Shown: positions 17,299 to 26,129, counted from the stretch's first letter. The stretch: 64,000 nt of DNA from Streptomyces roseicoloratus (GCF_004117935.1 NZ_SDOY01000116.1:78888-142887); one strand, 5' to 3'. Notes: generated by a model from the sequence alone, not told the origin. Made by a program: numbers and translations.

Positions 17299-18096
17299 CT
17301 ACGCGCCGGCGAGCAGTCGCTCGCGCAGCCGCTCACGGGTCTCCGGGGCGAGCCGCAGGCCCTCCGCCAGGTAGGCGTCGACCGAGCCCCAGGTCTCCTC
17401 GACGGCGTCGAAGGCGGCCCGCAGGTACTCCACCCGCGCGTCGAACAGCGGGCTCAGCAGCTCCATCACCTCCGGCGACATCGCGTCCGGGGCGGTGGAG
17501 CTGCGCTGCACCTTGTAGCGGCGGTGCGGGGCGTTGGACTTCAGGTAGTCCTCCTCGATGGCCTCGCGCTCCACGCGCACCGCGAGCAGCGAGATCGCGA
17601 TGGCGAGACCTGCCCGGTCCTTGCCGGCCGCGCAGTGCATCAGGGCGGGGACGCTGTCCTCGGCCATCGCGTGCAGGATGCGGCTGTGCTCCGCGGTCTT
17701 GCCGATGACCATCTTCCGGTACGAATCGGACATCCTGGCGGCGGCCTTCCCGTCGCCGAGCAGCTCGCGCAGCTGGGCCAGGTCCCCGGTGCGGACCAGT
17801 CGCCAGAACTCCTTGCCGTCGGCCGGGTCGCTCAGGGGTATGTTCACGTTCCGCACGCCGGGAAGATCGACGTCCGGGCCCTCGATGCTCAGGTCGGCCT
17901 CGTTGCGGAAGTCGAAGACGGTGTGCAGACCCAGGGTGGCGAGGAACTCCGCGTCCTCCGTCGTGGCGTGGGCGAGGTGGCCGCTGCGGAACAGCTGCCC
18001 GGGGCGCACGGACAGGCCGTCCATGGTCGGCAGTCCGCCGAGGTCGCGGAAGTTGCGCACGCCGGTGAGCTCGGGCTCGGTCGTCGCTTGCGTCAC
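17299..18096 (-). CDS. Tyrosine-protein phosphatase (DSP/PTP-like, Y_phosphatase3)
   Basis: A phosphatase of 265 residues with the P-loop HCAAGKDRAG and the N-terminal GVRNFRDLGGLPT segment typical of the bacterial tyrosine/lipid phosphatase family (IphP-like). The family dephosphorylates phosphotyrosine or phosphoinositides. The GTG at 18096 is preferred because GCAGGAG lies 5 bases upstream; a TTG twelve codons earlier has no ribosome site. It is a single gene convergent with the XRE-cupin unit. Confidence 0.85.
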   Translation of the reverse strand: MTQATTEPELTGVRNFRDLGGLPTMDGLSVRPGQLFRSGHLAHATTEDAEFLATLGLHTVFDFRNEADLSIEGPDVDLPGVRNVNIPLSDPADGKEFWRLVRTGDLAQLRELLGDGKAAARMSDSYRKMVIGKTAEHSRILHAMAEDSVPALMHCAAGKDRAGLAIAISLLAVRVEREAIEEDYLKSNAPHRRYKVQRSSTAPDAMSPEVMELLSPLFDARVEYLRAAFDAVEETWGSVDAYLAEGLRLAPETRERLRERLLAGA

Positions 18097-18347
18097 GGTT
18101 GCTCCTGCTGTCGAGATCGGTTCCTGGGGCAATCATCATGGCTGCGGGGCTGTGCATACACCCCATCGGGAGGGAATGGGTGAACTGTCCGAATTGACTG
18201 ATTGGACATAAGCCGCCCTGGTTGCAGGGGAGATGGGCTTCGGGGCGTGAGCAGCGTCATACGCGTGACGGACCGTGGCTGATCGTCTTTTCCAAATTCC
18301 CTTCGGCAAAGGCGAATCGAAAGGCCGTCATCGACGGAGGGTGACCG

Positions 18348-18365
18348 GAATTCCGGCCGGAATTC
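18348..18365. promoter_or_regulatory. Perfect 18-bp palindrome upstream of the M23 peptidase promoter
   Basis: GAATTCCGGCCGGAATTC is fully self-complementary and ends about 30 bases before the -35 element of the peptidase gene. A weaker inverted repeat (CGTCA-6-TGACG at 18255-18270) lies further upstream. Apart from these and the promoter, the stretch 18097-18396 shows nothing I can name. Confidence 0.4.
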
Positions 18366-18396
18366 ACGCGGTGGCCGATTCCATGGAACCGGCGGC

Positions 18397-18426
18397 TTGT
18401 TCTCGTCGTCCTCGCTCGTCTAGCGT
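18397..18426 (+). promoter_or_regulatory. Candidate housekeeping-type promoter of the M23 peptidase gene
   Basis: TTGTTC (18397-18402) and TAGCGT (18421-18426) are spaced by 18 bases and lie just upstream of the riboswitch, so a transcript starting near 18433 would include the whole aptamer. Confidence 0.5.
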
Positions 18427-18439
18427 CGCGCTCACTCCG

Positions 18440-18611
18440 GACGGACCGCCTAATCCTGCCGCCGACCGGAATCCGCACCCACCCGTACACGGCAGGAGCG
18501 GGGGACCCAGGTAAGACGCCGATCCCTCGAAAGGACGGCTCGGGGTGAAGCCGCGTGACCGCGCGGCCGGACATCTCCAGTCCGAACCCGACAGCTCACC
18601 TCGCAGGCGAC
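18440..18611 (+). ncRNA. ydaO/yuaA c-di-AMP riboswitch
   Basis: The leader shows the conserved blocks of the ydaO class in order: CCGCCTAATCCTGCC (18447-18461), GCGGGGGACCCAGGTAAG (18498-18515), CGGGGTGAAGCCGCG (18541-18555), CTCCAGTCCGAACCCGACAG (18575-18594) and CTCACCTCGCAGGCGA. Ribosome site and ATG of the LysM/M23 gene follow within 16 bases. In actinobacteria this class senses c-di-AMP and usually controls cell-wall hydrolases, so high c-di-AMP should lower expression. Boundaries are approximate. Confidence 0.92.
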
Positions 18612-18626
18612 GGAGAGGAATTCGCC

Positions 18627-19625
18627 ATGCCCGCGAAGGGTAAGCACCGCCGTCCCAAGGTCACCCCGATCACCCGCGGGATCGTGGCCGCCGGCGCCGG
18701 AGGCGCCGTCGTCGCCCTCCCGCTGATCGGCGCCACCGGCGCGCACGCCGCCGAGCAGACCGCCCCCGCCGCCCCGCAGCAGATCGCCGCCGCCGCTGCC
18801 CACGCCGCCGCGACCCCCGCCAAGCCCCCGGCCAAGGTCACGACGTACACCGTCGTGCGCGGCGACTACCTGTCGAAGATCGCCGCCGAGCACCACCTCG
18901 CCGGCGGCTGGCAGAAGCTCTACCGCGACAACCGCCAGGTCGTCGGCGAGAACCCCTCGCTGATCCTCCCCGGCATGGAGCTCACCCTCGGCGCCAGGAA
19001 CACCGCCAAGGCCGCACCCGCTCCCCAGGCCGCCGCTCCCAAGCCCGCCGCCAAGGCCGCCACCCCCAAGAGCTCCGGCAAGAACGGCGACACCGCGCCC
19101 GGCCGCGCCTCCCGCGGCGGCGAGCGCGCCTCGGCCCCGGCCGCCGCCGTCTCCTCCCCGGACGCGGCCTCCTCCTCGTCGTCCTCTTCCTCGTCCTCCT
19201 CGGCCGGTGCCGCCAGCTCCTCCGGCTGGGTCGCCCCCGTCGCCGGAGGCATCTCCACCCCGTACCGGGCCTCCGGCTCGATGTGGTCCTCCGGCTACCA
19301 CACCGGTGCCGACTTCATCGCCTCCTCCGGCACCACCGTCCGCGCGGTCGGCCCCGGCACCGTGCACTCCGCCGGCTGGAGCGGCGCCTACGGCAACGAG
19401 GTCGTCATCAAGCACGCCGACGGCACGTACTCCCAGTACGCCCACCTCTCCTCGCTGTCCGTCTCCGCCGGCCAGTCCGTGAGCGGCGGCCAGCAGATCG
19501 GCCTCTCCGGTTCGACCGGCAACTCCACCGGCCCGCACCTCCACTTCGAGATCCGCACCGGCCCGAGCTACGGCGCCGACATCGACCCGCTGGCCTACCT
19601 GCGCCGGCACGGCGTGAGCATCTGA
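18627..19625 (+). CDS. Secreted LysM/M23 family peptidoglycan endopeptidase
   Basis: The precursor has 332 residues: a signal peptide with likely cleavage after A41 (GAHA-AEQ), a LysM domain near residues 73-120 (YTVVRGDYLSKIA), an Ala/Lys/Pro linker with a serine tract encoded at about 19165-19200, and a C-terminal M23 domain. The M23 metal motifs are GYHTGADF and HLHFE. It should cleave peptide cross-links in the cell wall. ATG at 18627 has GGAGAGGAA upstream. Expression is under the c-di-AMP riboswitch, and a strong terminator follows. Confidence 0.92.
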   Translation: MPAKGKHRRPKVTPITRGIVAAGAGGAVVALPLIGATGAHAAEQTAPAAPQQIAAAAAHAAATPAKPPAKVTTYTVVRGDYLSKIAAEHHLAGGWQKLYRDNRQVVGENPSLILPGMELTLGARNTAKAAPAPQAAAPKPAAKAATPKSSGKNGDTAPGRASRGGERASAPAAAVSSPDAASSSSSSSSSSSAGAASSSGWVAPVAGGISTPYRASGSMWSSGYHTGADFIASSGTTVRAVGPGTVHSAGWSGAYGNEVVIKHADGTYSQYAHLSSLSVSAGQSVSGGQQIGLSGSTGNSTGPHLHFEIRTGPSYGADIDPLAYLRRHGVSI

Positions 19626-19651
19626 CCTCGCGTCAGCACCAGGACGGCACT

Positions 19652-19686
19652 CCGGAGGCCCGGCACGACCAGTGCCGGGCCTCCGG
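19652..19686 (+). terminator. Terminator of the M23 peptidase gene
   Basis: A perfect 15-bp stem (CCGGAGGCCCGGCAC at 19652-19666 and its complement at 19672-19686) with a 5-base loop starts 27 bases after the stop codon. It is followed by CGTATT rather than a long T run. Confidence 0.75.
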
Positions 19687-19718
19687 CGTATTCCGGCTTG
19701 GGGGAATCTTTATCGGTG

Positions 19719-19765
19719 GCGTATGTCACCCACCGTCAACCCCTCCTTACGGTCGCGTAGGTCAC
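19719..19765. repeat. Direct repeat upstream of the SGNH hydrolase gene
   Basis: GCGTATGTCAC (19719-19729) and GCGTAGGTCAC (19755-19765) match at 10 of 11 positions, exactly 36 bases apart, between the terminator and the ribosome site of the hydrolase gene. A regulator binding site is possible. No confident promoter hexamers were seen. Confidence 0.3.
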
Positions 19766-19790
19766 ATCCCGAAGGGAAGGATGTGCTCCC

Positions 19791-20585
19791 GTGGCAGACG
19801 ATTCGAGATCAACAGACCAGCACGCATTCGGGTCGTACGCGGCGATCGGTGACAGCTTCACCGAGGGCGTCGGAGACCCCGGGCCCGACGGGACGTTCGT
19901 CGGCTGGGCGGACCGCTTCGCGGTCCTGCTCGCCGACGAGATGCCGGAACACGACCACTTCCGGTACGCCAATCTCGCCGTACGGGGGCGCCTCCTCGAC
20001 CAGATCGTCACGGAGCAGGTCCCGCGGGCCAAGGAGCTCGCCCCGGACCTCGTGACCTTCTGCGCGGGCGGAAACGACATCATCCGACCCGGCACCGACC
20101 CGGACGACGTCGCCGAGCGCTTCGAGCGCGCGGTGGCCGACCTCACCTCCGCCGTCGGCACCGTCATGGTGACCACCGGCTTCGACACCCGCGACGTGCC
20201 CCTCCTCAAGCACCTGAGGGGCAAGATCGCCACGTACAACGGTCACGTCCGGGCCATCGCCGACCGGTACGGCTGCCCGGTGCTCGACCTGTGGTCGCTG
20301 AAGTCCGTCCAGGACCGCCGTGCCTGGGACGACGACCGGCTCCACCTGTCGCCCGAGGGCCACACCCGGGTCGCGCTGCGCGCCGCCCAGGTCCTCGGCA
20401 GGCGCGTACCCGCCGACCCGGAGCAGCCGTGGCCGCCGCTGCCGCCGCGCGGCACCCTCGAGGTCCGCAAGGACGACATCCACTGGGCAAGGGAGTACCT
20501 CGTCCCGTGGATCGGGCGCCGGCTGCGCGGCGAGAGCTCCGGCGACCACGTCGCGGCCAAGCGCCCCGACCTCATGCCCCTGTAG
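19791..20585 (+). CDS. SGNH/GDSL family esterase or lipase
   Basis: The hydrolase has 264 residues: block I IGDSFTEG (nucleophile S22), block III FCAGGND, and the Asp-His pair in DDRLHLSPEGH near residues 182-192. No signal peptide is present, so it is probably cytoplasmic. The GTG start is preceded by GAAGGGAAGGAT. Its last 14 bases overlap the end of the convergent radical SAM gene. Substrate unknown. Confidence 0.88.
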   Translation: MADDSRSTDQHAFGSYAAIGDSFTEGVGDPGPDGTFVGWADRFAVLLADEMPEHDHFRYANLAVRGRLLDQIVTEQVPRAKELAPDLVTFCAGGNDIIRPGTDPDDVAERFERAVADLTSAVGTVMVTTGFDTRDVPLLKHLRGKIATYNGHVRAIADRYGCPVLDLWSLKSVQDRRAWDDDRLHLSPEGHTRVALRAAQVLGRRVPADPEQPWPPLPPRGTLEVRKDDIHWAREYLVPWIGRRLRGESSGDHVAAKRPDLMPL

Positions 20586-21450
20586 GGCGCGGGGCCGGGA
20601 GCCGGGCCGGCGGGGCCGGGATCCGCTCCAGGACACCGCCCGCGAACACGTCGTACAGCGGCAGCGTCTCCAGGTGGACGTAGCCGATGTGGCAGTCGCA
20701 CACGGCGATCGGACAGGGGCGCGGGCGCAGCGCGGCGCGGTACGAGCCGTCGTACAGGTTGCCCAGCTCGGCAGGGACGAAGTGGCACCGGCGCACCGTC
20801 CCGTCGCCGTCCACCGAGACGACCGACTCGCCGGTGCGGCAGGGCAGCCCCGCCGAGGCGTGCGGATGCCGGCTGTACGGGAAGAGGGGGTCGAGGGCCG
20901 TCCAGTCCTCGGCCTCCTCGTCGGCGTACGTGCGGCCCTCGGCCGCGTTCACCCACAGGTACACCTCCTCCGGCAGCTCCGCCCGGAGCCGCCGGGCGTG
21001 CTCCCGGTGCTCGGGCAGCCCGACGATCCCCACGCTGAAGCGGACGCCCCGCGCGGCGAGGTCACGGCACTTGCCGAGGAAGCGGTCGTACGGCGTCTGG
21101 CCCGGGTGGTACGTGCACCACAGCGCCAGCGAGCCGAGGTCCGCCTCCGTCAGCCACTCCGTACGGCAGCTCAGATTGGTCTGGATCGCCACCCGCTCCA
21201 CGTGCGGAAGCCGGGACAGCTCCACCATCGTCCGCCGGTACCAGGACCGCACCAGGCCCTCGCCCCAGGGCGTGAACAGGATCCGCAGCCGGTCCCCGGT
21301 CCGTCCCGCCGCCCACCCGGCGAAGCGCTCCAGGGCCGCCCGGTCGGCCCGCAACTGCTCCCGGCTGTCGCGGCGCTTCGCGAACGGGCAGTACGGACAG
21401 TCGTAGTCGCAGGAGGCCAGCGGCCCCCGGTAGAGCAGGGTCAGATCCAT
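20572..21450 (-). CDS. STM4011-like radical SAM protein
   Basis: Radical SAM enzyme of 292 residues with the cluster motif C14-DYD-C18-PY-C21. A likely auxiliary cysteine region sits near the C terminus (PCPIAVCDC), and SVDGDGTVRRCHF resembles SPASM-type proteins. It is the last gene of the five-gene STM4011-STM4015 set. AAGGAG lies upstream of the ATG. The substrate is unknown. Proteins with an auxiliary cysteine region like this often modify peptides, but that is inference here. Confidence 0.8.
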   Translation of the reverse strand: MDLTLLYRGPLASCDYDCPYCPFAKRRDSREQLRADRAALERFAGWAAGRTGDRLRILFTPWGEGLVRSWYRRTMVELSRLPHVERVAIQTNLSCRTEWLTEADLGSLALWCTYHPGQTPYDRFLGKCRDLAARGVRFSVGIVGLPEHREHARRLRAELPEEVYLWVNAAEGRTYADEEAEDWTALDPLFPYSRHPHASAGLPCRTGESVVSVDGDGTVRRCHFVPAELGNLYDGSYRAALRPRPCPIAVCDCHIGYVHLETLPLYDVFAGGVLERIPAPPARLPAPRPTGA

Positions 21451-21504
21451 CGCGGCCTCGCTCCTTCGCCCTCGCCACGTCGCCTCGCCACCACGTCGCC
21501 TCCG

Positions 21505-22944
21505 CTACTTCGCCTCGTACGCGGCCATCGCCGCCCGCACCGCCGGCGAGAACAGCTCGGGACCGAGTCCGTCCGAGTACGCCAGTCCCTCGGGCGACAG
21601 TCGCAGCAGCCCGTCCGGGGCCTCCGCGTCCAGCCAGCCCCGCCGCTCGAAGCGGGCCAGCTCGGCCCCGAAGTCCTCGAACGGCGAGCCGCCGAAGCGG
21701 GCCGTGTAGTCGGCCACCGGCATGCCCTCGGCCTGGAGCAGCGACTGCAGCAGATGACGGCGGCGCGCCTCACCGGCGTCGACCGGGCGCCCCACCTCCG
21801 CACGGGAGAAGTCGGCCGTCTCCGTGTAGCGGTCGATGATCGAGCGGATCTCGCGCATGTCCACCGCGTAGTCGAACGAGTAGTGCAGCCGCGAGGTGTA
21901 CGAGCGGGCGCCGCAGCCCAGCCCGATCATGCCGTCCGTCTGGCAGGCGTGGTCGTCGGGGCCCAGCGCCGGCGCGTCCGCGCGGCGGAACATCCGCATC
22001 GACACCTGCTCGTAGCCGTGGGAGAGGAGGTGGTCGCGGCCGTGCCGGTAGAGGCGGAGCCGCTGCTCGTCCCAGGCCCGGTCGGCCGCCGCCGGGTCCT
22101 GGAGCCGGCCGAGGCCCGTCAGCGGGCGCACGTACAGGGGATAGAGGTAGAGCTCCTCGGGACGCCAGGCCAGGGCGGCGTCGAGGGAGCGGCGCCAGGA
22201 CTCCTCGGTCTGGCCGTCGATCCCGTAGATCAGGTCGATGTTGAGGACCGGCACACCGGTGTCCCGGATGCGGCCGAGGGCCGCCTCGACGTCCGCGCGT
22301 CGCTGCGGGCGCACCGCCGCCCTGGCCTCGGCCTCGACGAAGCTCTGCACGCCGATGCTCAGCCGGGTCGCGCCCCGCTCGGCGAGCACGGCGAGCCGGT
22401 CGGCGGTAGCCGTGGCCGGCGAGGTCTCCACGGAGAGGGGTATCGCCCGCAGATCGGCGCCCATCCGCCGCTCGGCGATGTCGCAGAGCCGGGTCAGCTC
22501 GGCGGCGGTGAGGAAGGTGGGCGTGCCGCCGCCGAAGGCGGCCGTGGCGAAGCGGGCCGGACCGTCGTCGCCGAGCGCCTCGCGCACGGCCACGGCCTGC
22601 CGCTCCAGCGCGTCGAGGTAGCGGGTGGTCAGCTCGTCCGGGGCGCCGATCCGGGTGAAGAGGTTGCAGAAGCCGCAGCGGACCTCGCAGAAGGGTATGT
22701 GCGCGTAGAGGGACAGCGCGTCCTTCGGCTCGCCGGCCCAGAGCTCCGCGAGCGCGGGCCGGTCGGTGAGCGGGCGGTACGCCGTCTTGTGCGGGTAGGC
22801 ATAGACGTAGCTCCGGTACGGACGCGGGAGCGCGGCCGCGTCCGCGGCCGGGGTCGCGGTCCCGCTTCCGCTCCGGGCGGGGGTCGCGGTCCCGTTTCCG
22901 GTCGTGGCCTCGGGCTCGTACGAGGGCGCGGTGGGGGTGTTCAC
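21505..22944 (-). CDS. STM4012-like radical SAM protein (HemW-like)
   Basis: This 479-residue protein has the radical SAM motif C86-EVR-C90-GF-C93 and the HemW/HemN-like order YAHIPFC, FGGGTPTFL, LSIGVQSF and GLGCGARSYTS. HemW-like proteins carry heme or act in oxygen-independent porphyrin chemistry, but this subgroup is not characterised. The GTG at 22944 overlaps the STM4013-like stop (GTGA) with AAGGAGA upstream; the first 35 residues are low complexity. Confidence 0.82.
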   Translation of the reverse strand: MNTPTAPSYEPEATTGNGTATPARSGSGTATPAADAAALPRPYRSYVYAYPHKTAYRPLTDRPALAELWAGEPKDALSLYAHIPFCEVRCGFCNLFTRIGAPDELTTRYLDALERQAVAVREALGDDGPARFATAAFGGGTPTFLTAAELTRLCDIAERRMGADLRAIPLSVETSPATATADRLAVLAERGATRLSIGVQSFVEAEARAAVRPQRRADVEAALGRIRDTGVPVLNIDLIYGIDGQTEESWRRSLDAALAWRPEELYLYPLYVRPLTGLGRLQDPAAADRAWDEQRLRLYRHGRDHLLSHGYEQVSMRMFRRADAPALGPDDHACQTDGMIGLGCGARSYTSRLHYSFDYAVDMREIRSIIDRYTETADFSRAEVGRPVDAGEARRRHLLQSLLQAEGMPVADYTARFGGSPFEDFGAELARFERRGWLDAEAPDGLLRLSPEGLAYSDGLGPELFSPAVRAAMAAYEAK

Positions 22945-23876
22945 GCGGCCGTCTCCTTCGCGTCGCGGTCCGGTCCCGGCAGTACGAACTGCGCGTACGG
23001 CACCGTCCACACGCTCTCGTGGCCCAGCCGGTGGCCGGTGAAGCCGTCCTCGCCGTAGGCCGTGCCGTGGTCGGAGCAGACGATCGCGAAGCAGTCGCGG
23101 CGGCTGCTCATCGCGGCGAACAGCCGGCCGATGTGACGGTCCACGTACTCCAGGGCGGCCGCGTGGGTCTCCCGGGTGTCGCCGTCCTCGCGGCTCGCGC
23201 CCGGCCGGTGGAACCAGTTGGGCTGGTGCAGGGCCGAGACGTTGACGAAGAGGAAGAGCCGGCGGTCACGCGGGAGCGCGGCGACGACCTCCTCGGCCCG
23301 GGCCACCTGCGACTCGAACGAGGTCGGCGAGGCCACGCCGAAGGACGGCTCCCAGTGGCTCTCCTGGAACAGGCCGGGCAGCACCGAACCCAGCGGGGGC
23401 TGCTTGTTGAAGAAGCCGACCCCGCCGATGCACACCGTCCGGTAGCCCTCGTACGCGAGCGCCGAGACCAGGTCGGGCGCGTCGTGGAAGACGTAGGTGC
23501 CGTCGGCGGTGGTCTCGCTGCCCGCGAACCGGGCGGCGAAGAGCCGGGGGTGCGGTCCCGGTGTGGCAGGCGTCGGCAGGAAGCCCGCGAAGATGGCCTG
23601 GTGGGAGGCGTAGGTGAAGCTGCCGGGCGCGTGCCGCCGCTCCCACACGCCGCCGGGCAGGTGCCGGGCCAGGTGGGGTGTGCGGCCCTCGGCGGCGAGC
23701 TCGGCCGCCACGTCGTGGCGCAGGGTGTCGAGGGTGACGAGAAGGACGTCGTGGCTGCCGACGATCTCGTTCATGTCGGTCGTGGCGGCCGGGCCGGACG
23801 CGGCGGCGGTGCCGGGTGCGACGGTCATGCCCGGCACGGCGGCCGTGTCGGGCGTGGCGGCGGTCGGGGGGTTCAC
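22941..23876 (-). CDS. STM4013-like sulfatase/phosphatase-superfamily hydrolase
   Basis: The 311-residue protein begins, after a Pro/Ala/Thr-rich tract, with VLLVTLDTLRHDV. This is the metal-binding aspartate and nucleophile region of the alkaline phosphatase/sulfatase superfamily. VCSDHGTAYGEDG near the C terminus gives the second metal site. Start GTG at 23876 overlaps the previous stop (GTGA); an internal ATG at MNEIVGS could be the true start. It is membrane-free and has no signal peptide, so it should act in the cytoplasm, unlike secreted sulfatases. Confidence 0.8.
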   Translation of the reverse strand: MNPPTAATPDTAAVPGMTVAPGTAAASGPAATTDMNEIVGSHDVLLVTLDTLRHDVAAELAAEGRTPHLARHLPGGVWERRHAPGSFTYASHQAIFAGFLPTPATPGPHPRLFAARFAGSETTADGTYVFHDAPDLVSALAYEGYRTVCIGGVGFFNKQPPLGSVLPGLFQESHWEPSFGVASPTSFESQVARAEEVVAALPRDRRLFLFVNVSALHQPNWFHRPGASREDGDTRETHAAALEYVDRHIGRLFAAMSSRRDCFAIVCSDHGTAYGEDGFTGHRLGHESVWTVPYAQFVLPGPDRDAKETAA

Positions 23877-25003
23877 GAAGTGCTCGTTCCTGTGGTTCGC
23901 GTACGGACGAGGGCGGCGACCTGGGCCTCGTAGGTGTCCTTGCCTTCGGCGCCGCCGCCCGGCAGCCCGGTGAGCCCGGGCAGCAGGTCGCCGAAGGCGT
24001 TGACCTCGCCGACCGAGAAGCGGCGCCAGCCGCTGGAGGGCAGCAGGTCGACGCCCACGCAGCGGATGCCGGGGAAGGCCGCGGCGGCGCGCTCGCAGAC
24101 GGCGAGCGCGTCCGCGAACCGGCCACCGGCCGCGCCGATCGCGGCGCGGGCCGCGTCCAGGTCGCCCCGGACGCCGCCCAGATGGAGATTGGTCAGCGGA
24201 GAACCGCTGGTGCGGACCACGGCATGGGTGGCCCGGCCGTCGATCACCACCACCCGCAGATCGGCGGCCCGGCCGTCGAGCGAGGCCTTGGGCACCCATC
24301 GCTCGACGTGCAGCCCGTCGGGCGCGAGGGCGTCCACGACGGCGCCGACATCGGCCTCGGTGCGGTAGCGCCGCACCCGCAACGAGTTGAAGAGGTGTCC
24401 GTCGGGGGTCCGTTCCACCGAGGTGGTGGCCTGGACACGTCCGCCGGGGGCGGTCTCCACGGCGAGGACGCCCGAGGCGGAGGAGCCGTGCGCGAGCTTC
24501 ACGAAGACCCGGCGCAGCCCCGCTCCGGCCATGAGCGTCCGCACGTCCGCCCAGCCCCGCACGGGCGGCGCGTCGGCGCCCGAGGTGGGGGACTCGGGCA
24601 CCGGGACCCCGGCCGCCCGCAGACGCGCGTGCGTGAGCCGCTTGTCGAACAGGACGGCCGTCTCGGCCGGTTCGTCCACCAGCGCCGCACCGGCCCCGGC
24701 CGCCCGCGCGGCGAGCCCCCGCAGGGCGCCGGTGAACGTCTCGTACCAGTGCCGCGATCCCTCCACCCGCGTCGGGTCGTCCGCGCCGCGCAGCAGCCGG
24801 TCCACCTCCGGGTCCTCCCCGGGGGAGTCGACGCGGACGGTCTCACCGGACCGGAACTCCGCCGTGCCGCGCAGCACGTCGACCCACGGCACCACGCGCG
24901 CCCCGGGCAGCCCGGCGGCGCGGACCGCCTCCAGGAAGAACCGGACCCGGCGGCTTCCGGTGTTCCCGACGACGGCCAGGCGGAGGTCCGCGGCGGACGT
25001 CAC
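23873..25003 (-). CDS. STM4014-like protein with ATP-grasp features
   Basis: A protein of 376 residues whose middle and C-terminal parts show ATP-grasp patterns: VFVKLAHGSSASGV (lysine for ATP), EADVGAVVDAL, and the acidic metal segment RCVGVDLLPS ... RRFSVGEVNAFGDLLPG. The N terminus (LAVVGNTGSRRV) looks like a pre-ATP-grasp domain. ATP-grasp enzymes ligate a carboxylate to an amine, often on peptides. GTGA overlap with the LRR gene. Family function is not established. Confidence 0.78.
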   Translation of the reverse strand: MTSAADLRLAVVGNTGSRRVRFFLEAVRAAGLPGARVVPWVDVLRGTAEFRSGETVRVDSPGEDPEVDRLLRGADDPTRVEGSRHWYETFTGALRGLAARAAGAGAALVDEPAETAVLFDKRLTHARLRAAGVPVPESPTSGADAPPVRGWADVRTLMAGAGLRRVFVKLAHGSSASGVLAVETAPGGRVQATTSVERTPDGHLFNSLRVRRYRTEADVGAVVDALAPDGLHVERWVPKASLDGRAADLRVVVIDGRATHAVVRTSGSPLTNLHLGGVRGDLDAARAAIGAAGGRFADALAVCERAAAAFPGIRCVGVDLLPSSGWRRFSVGEVNAFGDLLPGLTGLPGGGAEGKDTYEAQVAALVRTRTTGTSTS

Positions 25004-25959
25004 TCGCCGACCGCGGTGTAGCGGTTGGCGACGCCGTCGTACACGTCCGGCTCCTGCCGGTCGGTGACGTCCACGTCCACGCCGTGCGGCGCGAGGGCGT
25101 CGACGATCCGCTCGCTCATCTCCTCCGACAGGTAGTGGTAGGCCAGGTCGAGCCGCTTGAGGTGGGTGAGCGGCTGCCCGGCGAGCAGGGCTTCCGCACC
25201 GGCGTCGGTCAGCGTGCCCATGGACAGGTCGAGTTCGGAGAGCCGGGCGACGACCGGCGCGCCCGCGACGGCCTCCACCACCGCGTCCTGGGTCACGCTG
25301 TTGCACAGCGCGAGGCTGCGCAGCGCGGGCAGCCGGGTCCCGGAGAGGATCGGCTCCAGATCCTCGGGCGTGCTGTCGCCGCCGTACCAGGTGGTGCCGA
25401 GCCACAGCTCCAGGTGCTCCAGGGCGGGCAGGTCGCAGGCGCCGATGTCCCGCACCAGACCGCCGGGCAGCCCACCGGTCTGGACGACGAGCCGGCGCAG
25501 CCCCTCGTGCCGCAGCGGCGGGAACTCCAGTCCGGTGGCGCCGCGCACGCCCAACGAGGCGAGGCGCGGGTAGGCGGCGAGCAGCGGGGTGACGTCGCCC
25601 TGGGTGATCCACGAGATCTCGCAGTCCTCGGACAGCATGTCGCCGAGGAACACCGCCTCCAGCGCGGACAGCCGGTCCGCGGCGGCCACCAGCGCCTCGA
25701 CGATGGGGTCGGACGACTCCTCGTACGCGTCCTCCCAGCCGCCGACGACCAGGGCCCGTACCCGGGACGTGTCCACGGCGTCGAGGAAGCGCTCGAAGAT
25801 CTCCGTCCACTCCTCCTCGTCGCCCGAGTCGCGGTACGTCACCGCGGACAGCCGCCAGGCCACCGACGCGGCGTCGGGCAGCTCGGCCGACGTCGCGGGA
25901 GTGGGGAACTCGAACACGGGCAGGTCGTGGAACACCCGCAGGTAATTCCCGATGGTCAT
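25000..25959 (-). CDS. STM4015-like leucine-rich-repeat protein
   Basis: First gene of the set, 319 residues. It contains at least five leucine-rich repeats of about 25-30 residues (such as LEHLELWL, LRSLALCNS, LSELDLSMGTLTDAG, LKRLDLAYHYLS). ATG at 25959 has GGAG six bases upstream; a GTG five codons earlier is possible. LRR proteins usually bind other proteins. Here it may recruit or be the substrate of the two radical SAM enzymes and the ATP-grasp protein, which is inference. Confidence 0.8.
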   Translation of the reverse strand: MTIGNYLRVFHDLPVFEFPTPATSAELPDAASVAWRLSAVTYRDSGDEEEWTEIFERFLDAVDTSRVRALVVGGWEDAYEESSDPIVEALVAAADRLSALEAVFLGDMLSEDCEISWITQGDVTPLLAAYPRLASLGVRGATGLEFPPLRHEGLRRLVVQTGGLPGGLVRDIGACDLPALEHLELWLGTTWYGGDSTPEDLEPILSGTRLPALRSLALCNSVTQDAVVEAVAGAPVVARLSELDLSMGTLTDAGAEALLAGQPLTHLKRLDLAYHYLSEEMSERIVDALAPHGVDVDVTDRQEPDVYDGVANRYTAVGE

Positions 25960-26129
25960 GGCTGCTCCAGACACCAGTGTGTGCGGCCGTCGGATCGCGG
26001 CGGCAGAGATCGGCTGACGGCAGAAGTTCTACCAAGCGGCACTGACAAGGACGGTGGCGGGCGTCGGCCGCCGTACCGTACGCGCGTGTCCGTTCCGGAA
26101 TGTGATGATTCGTCTGGTAGTCATCGTCC

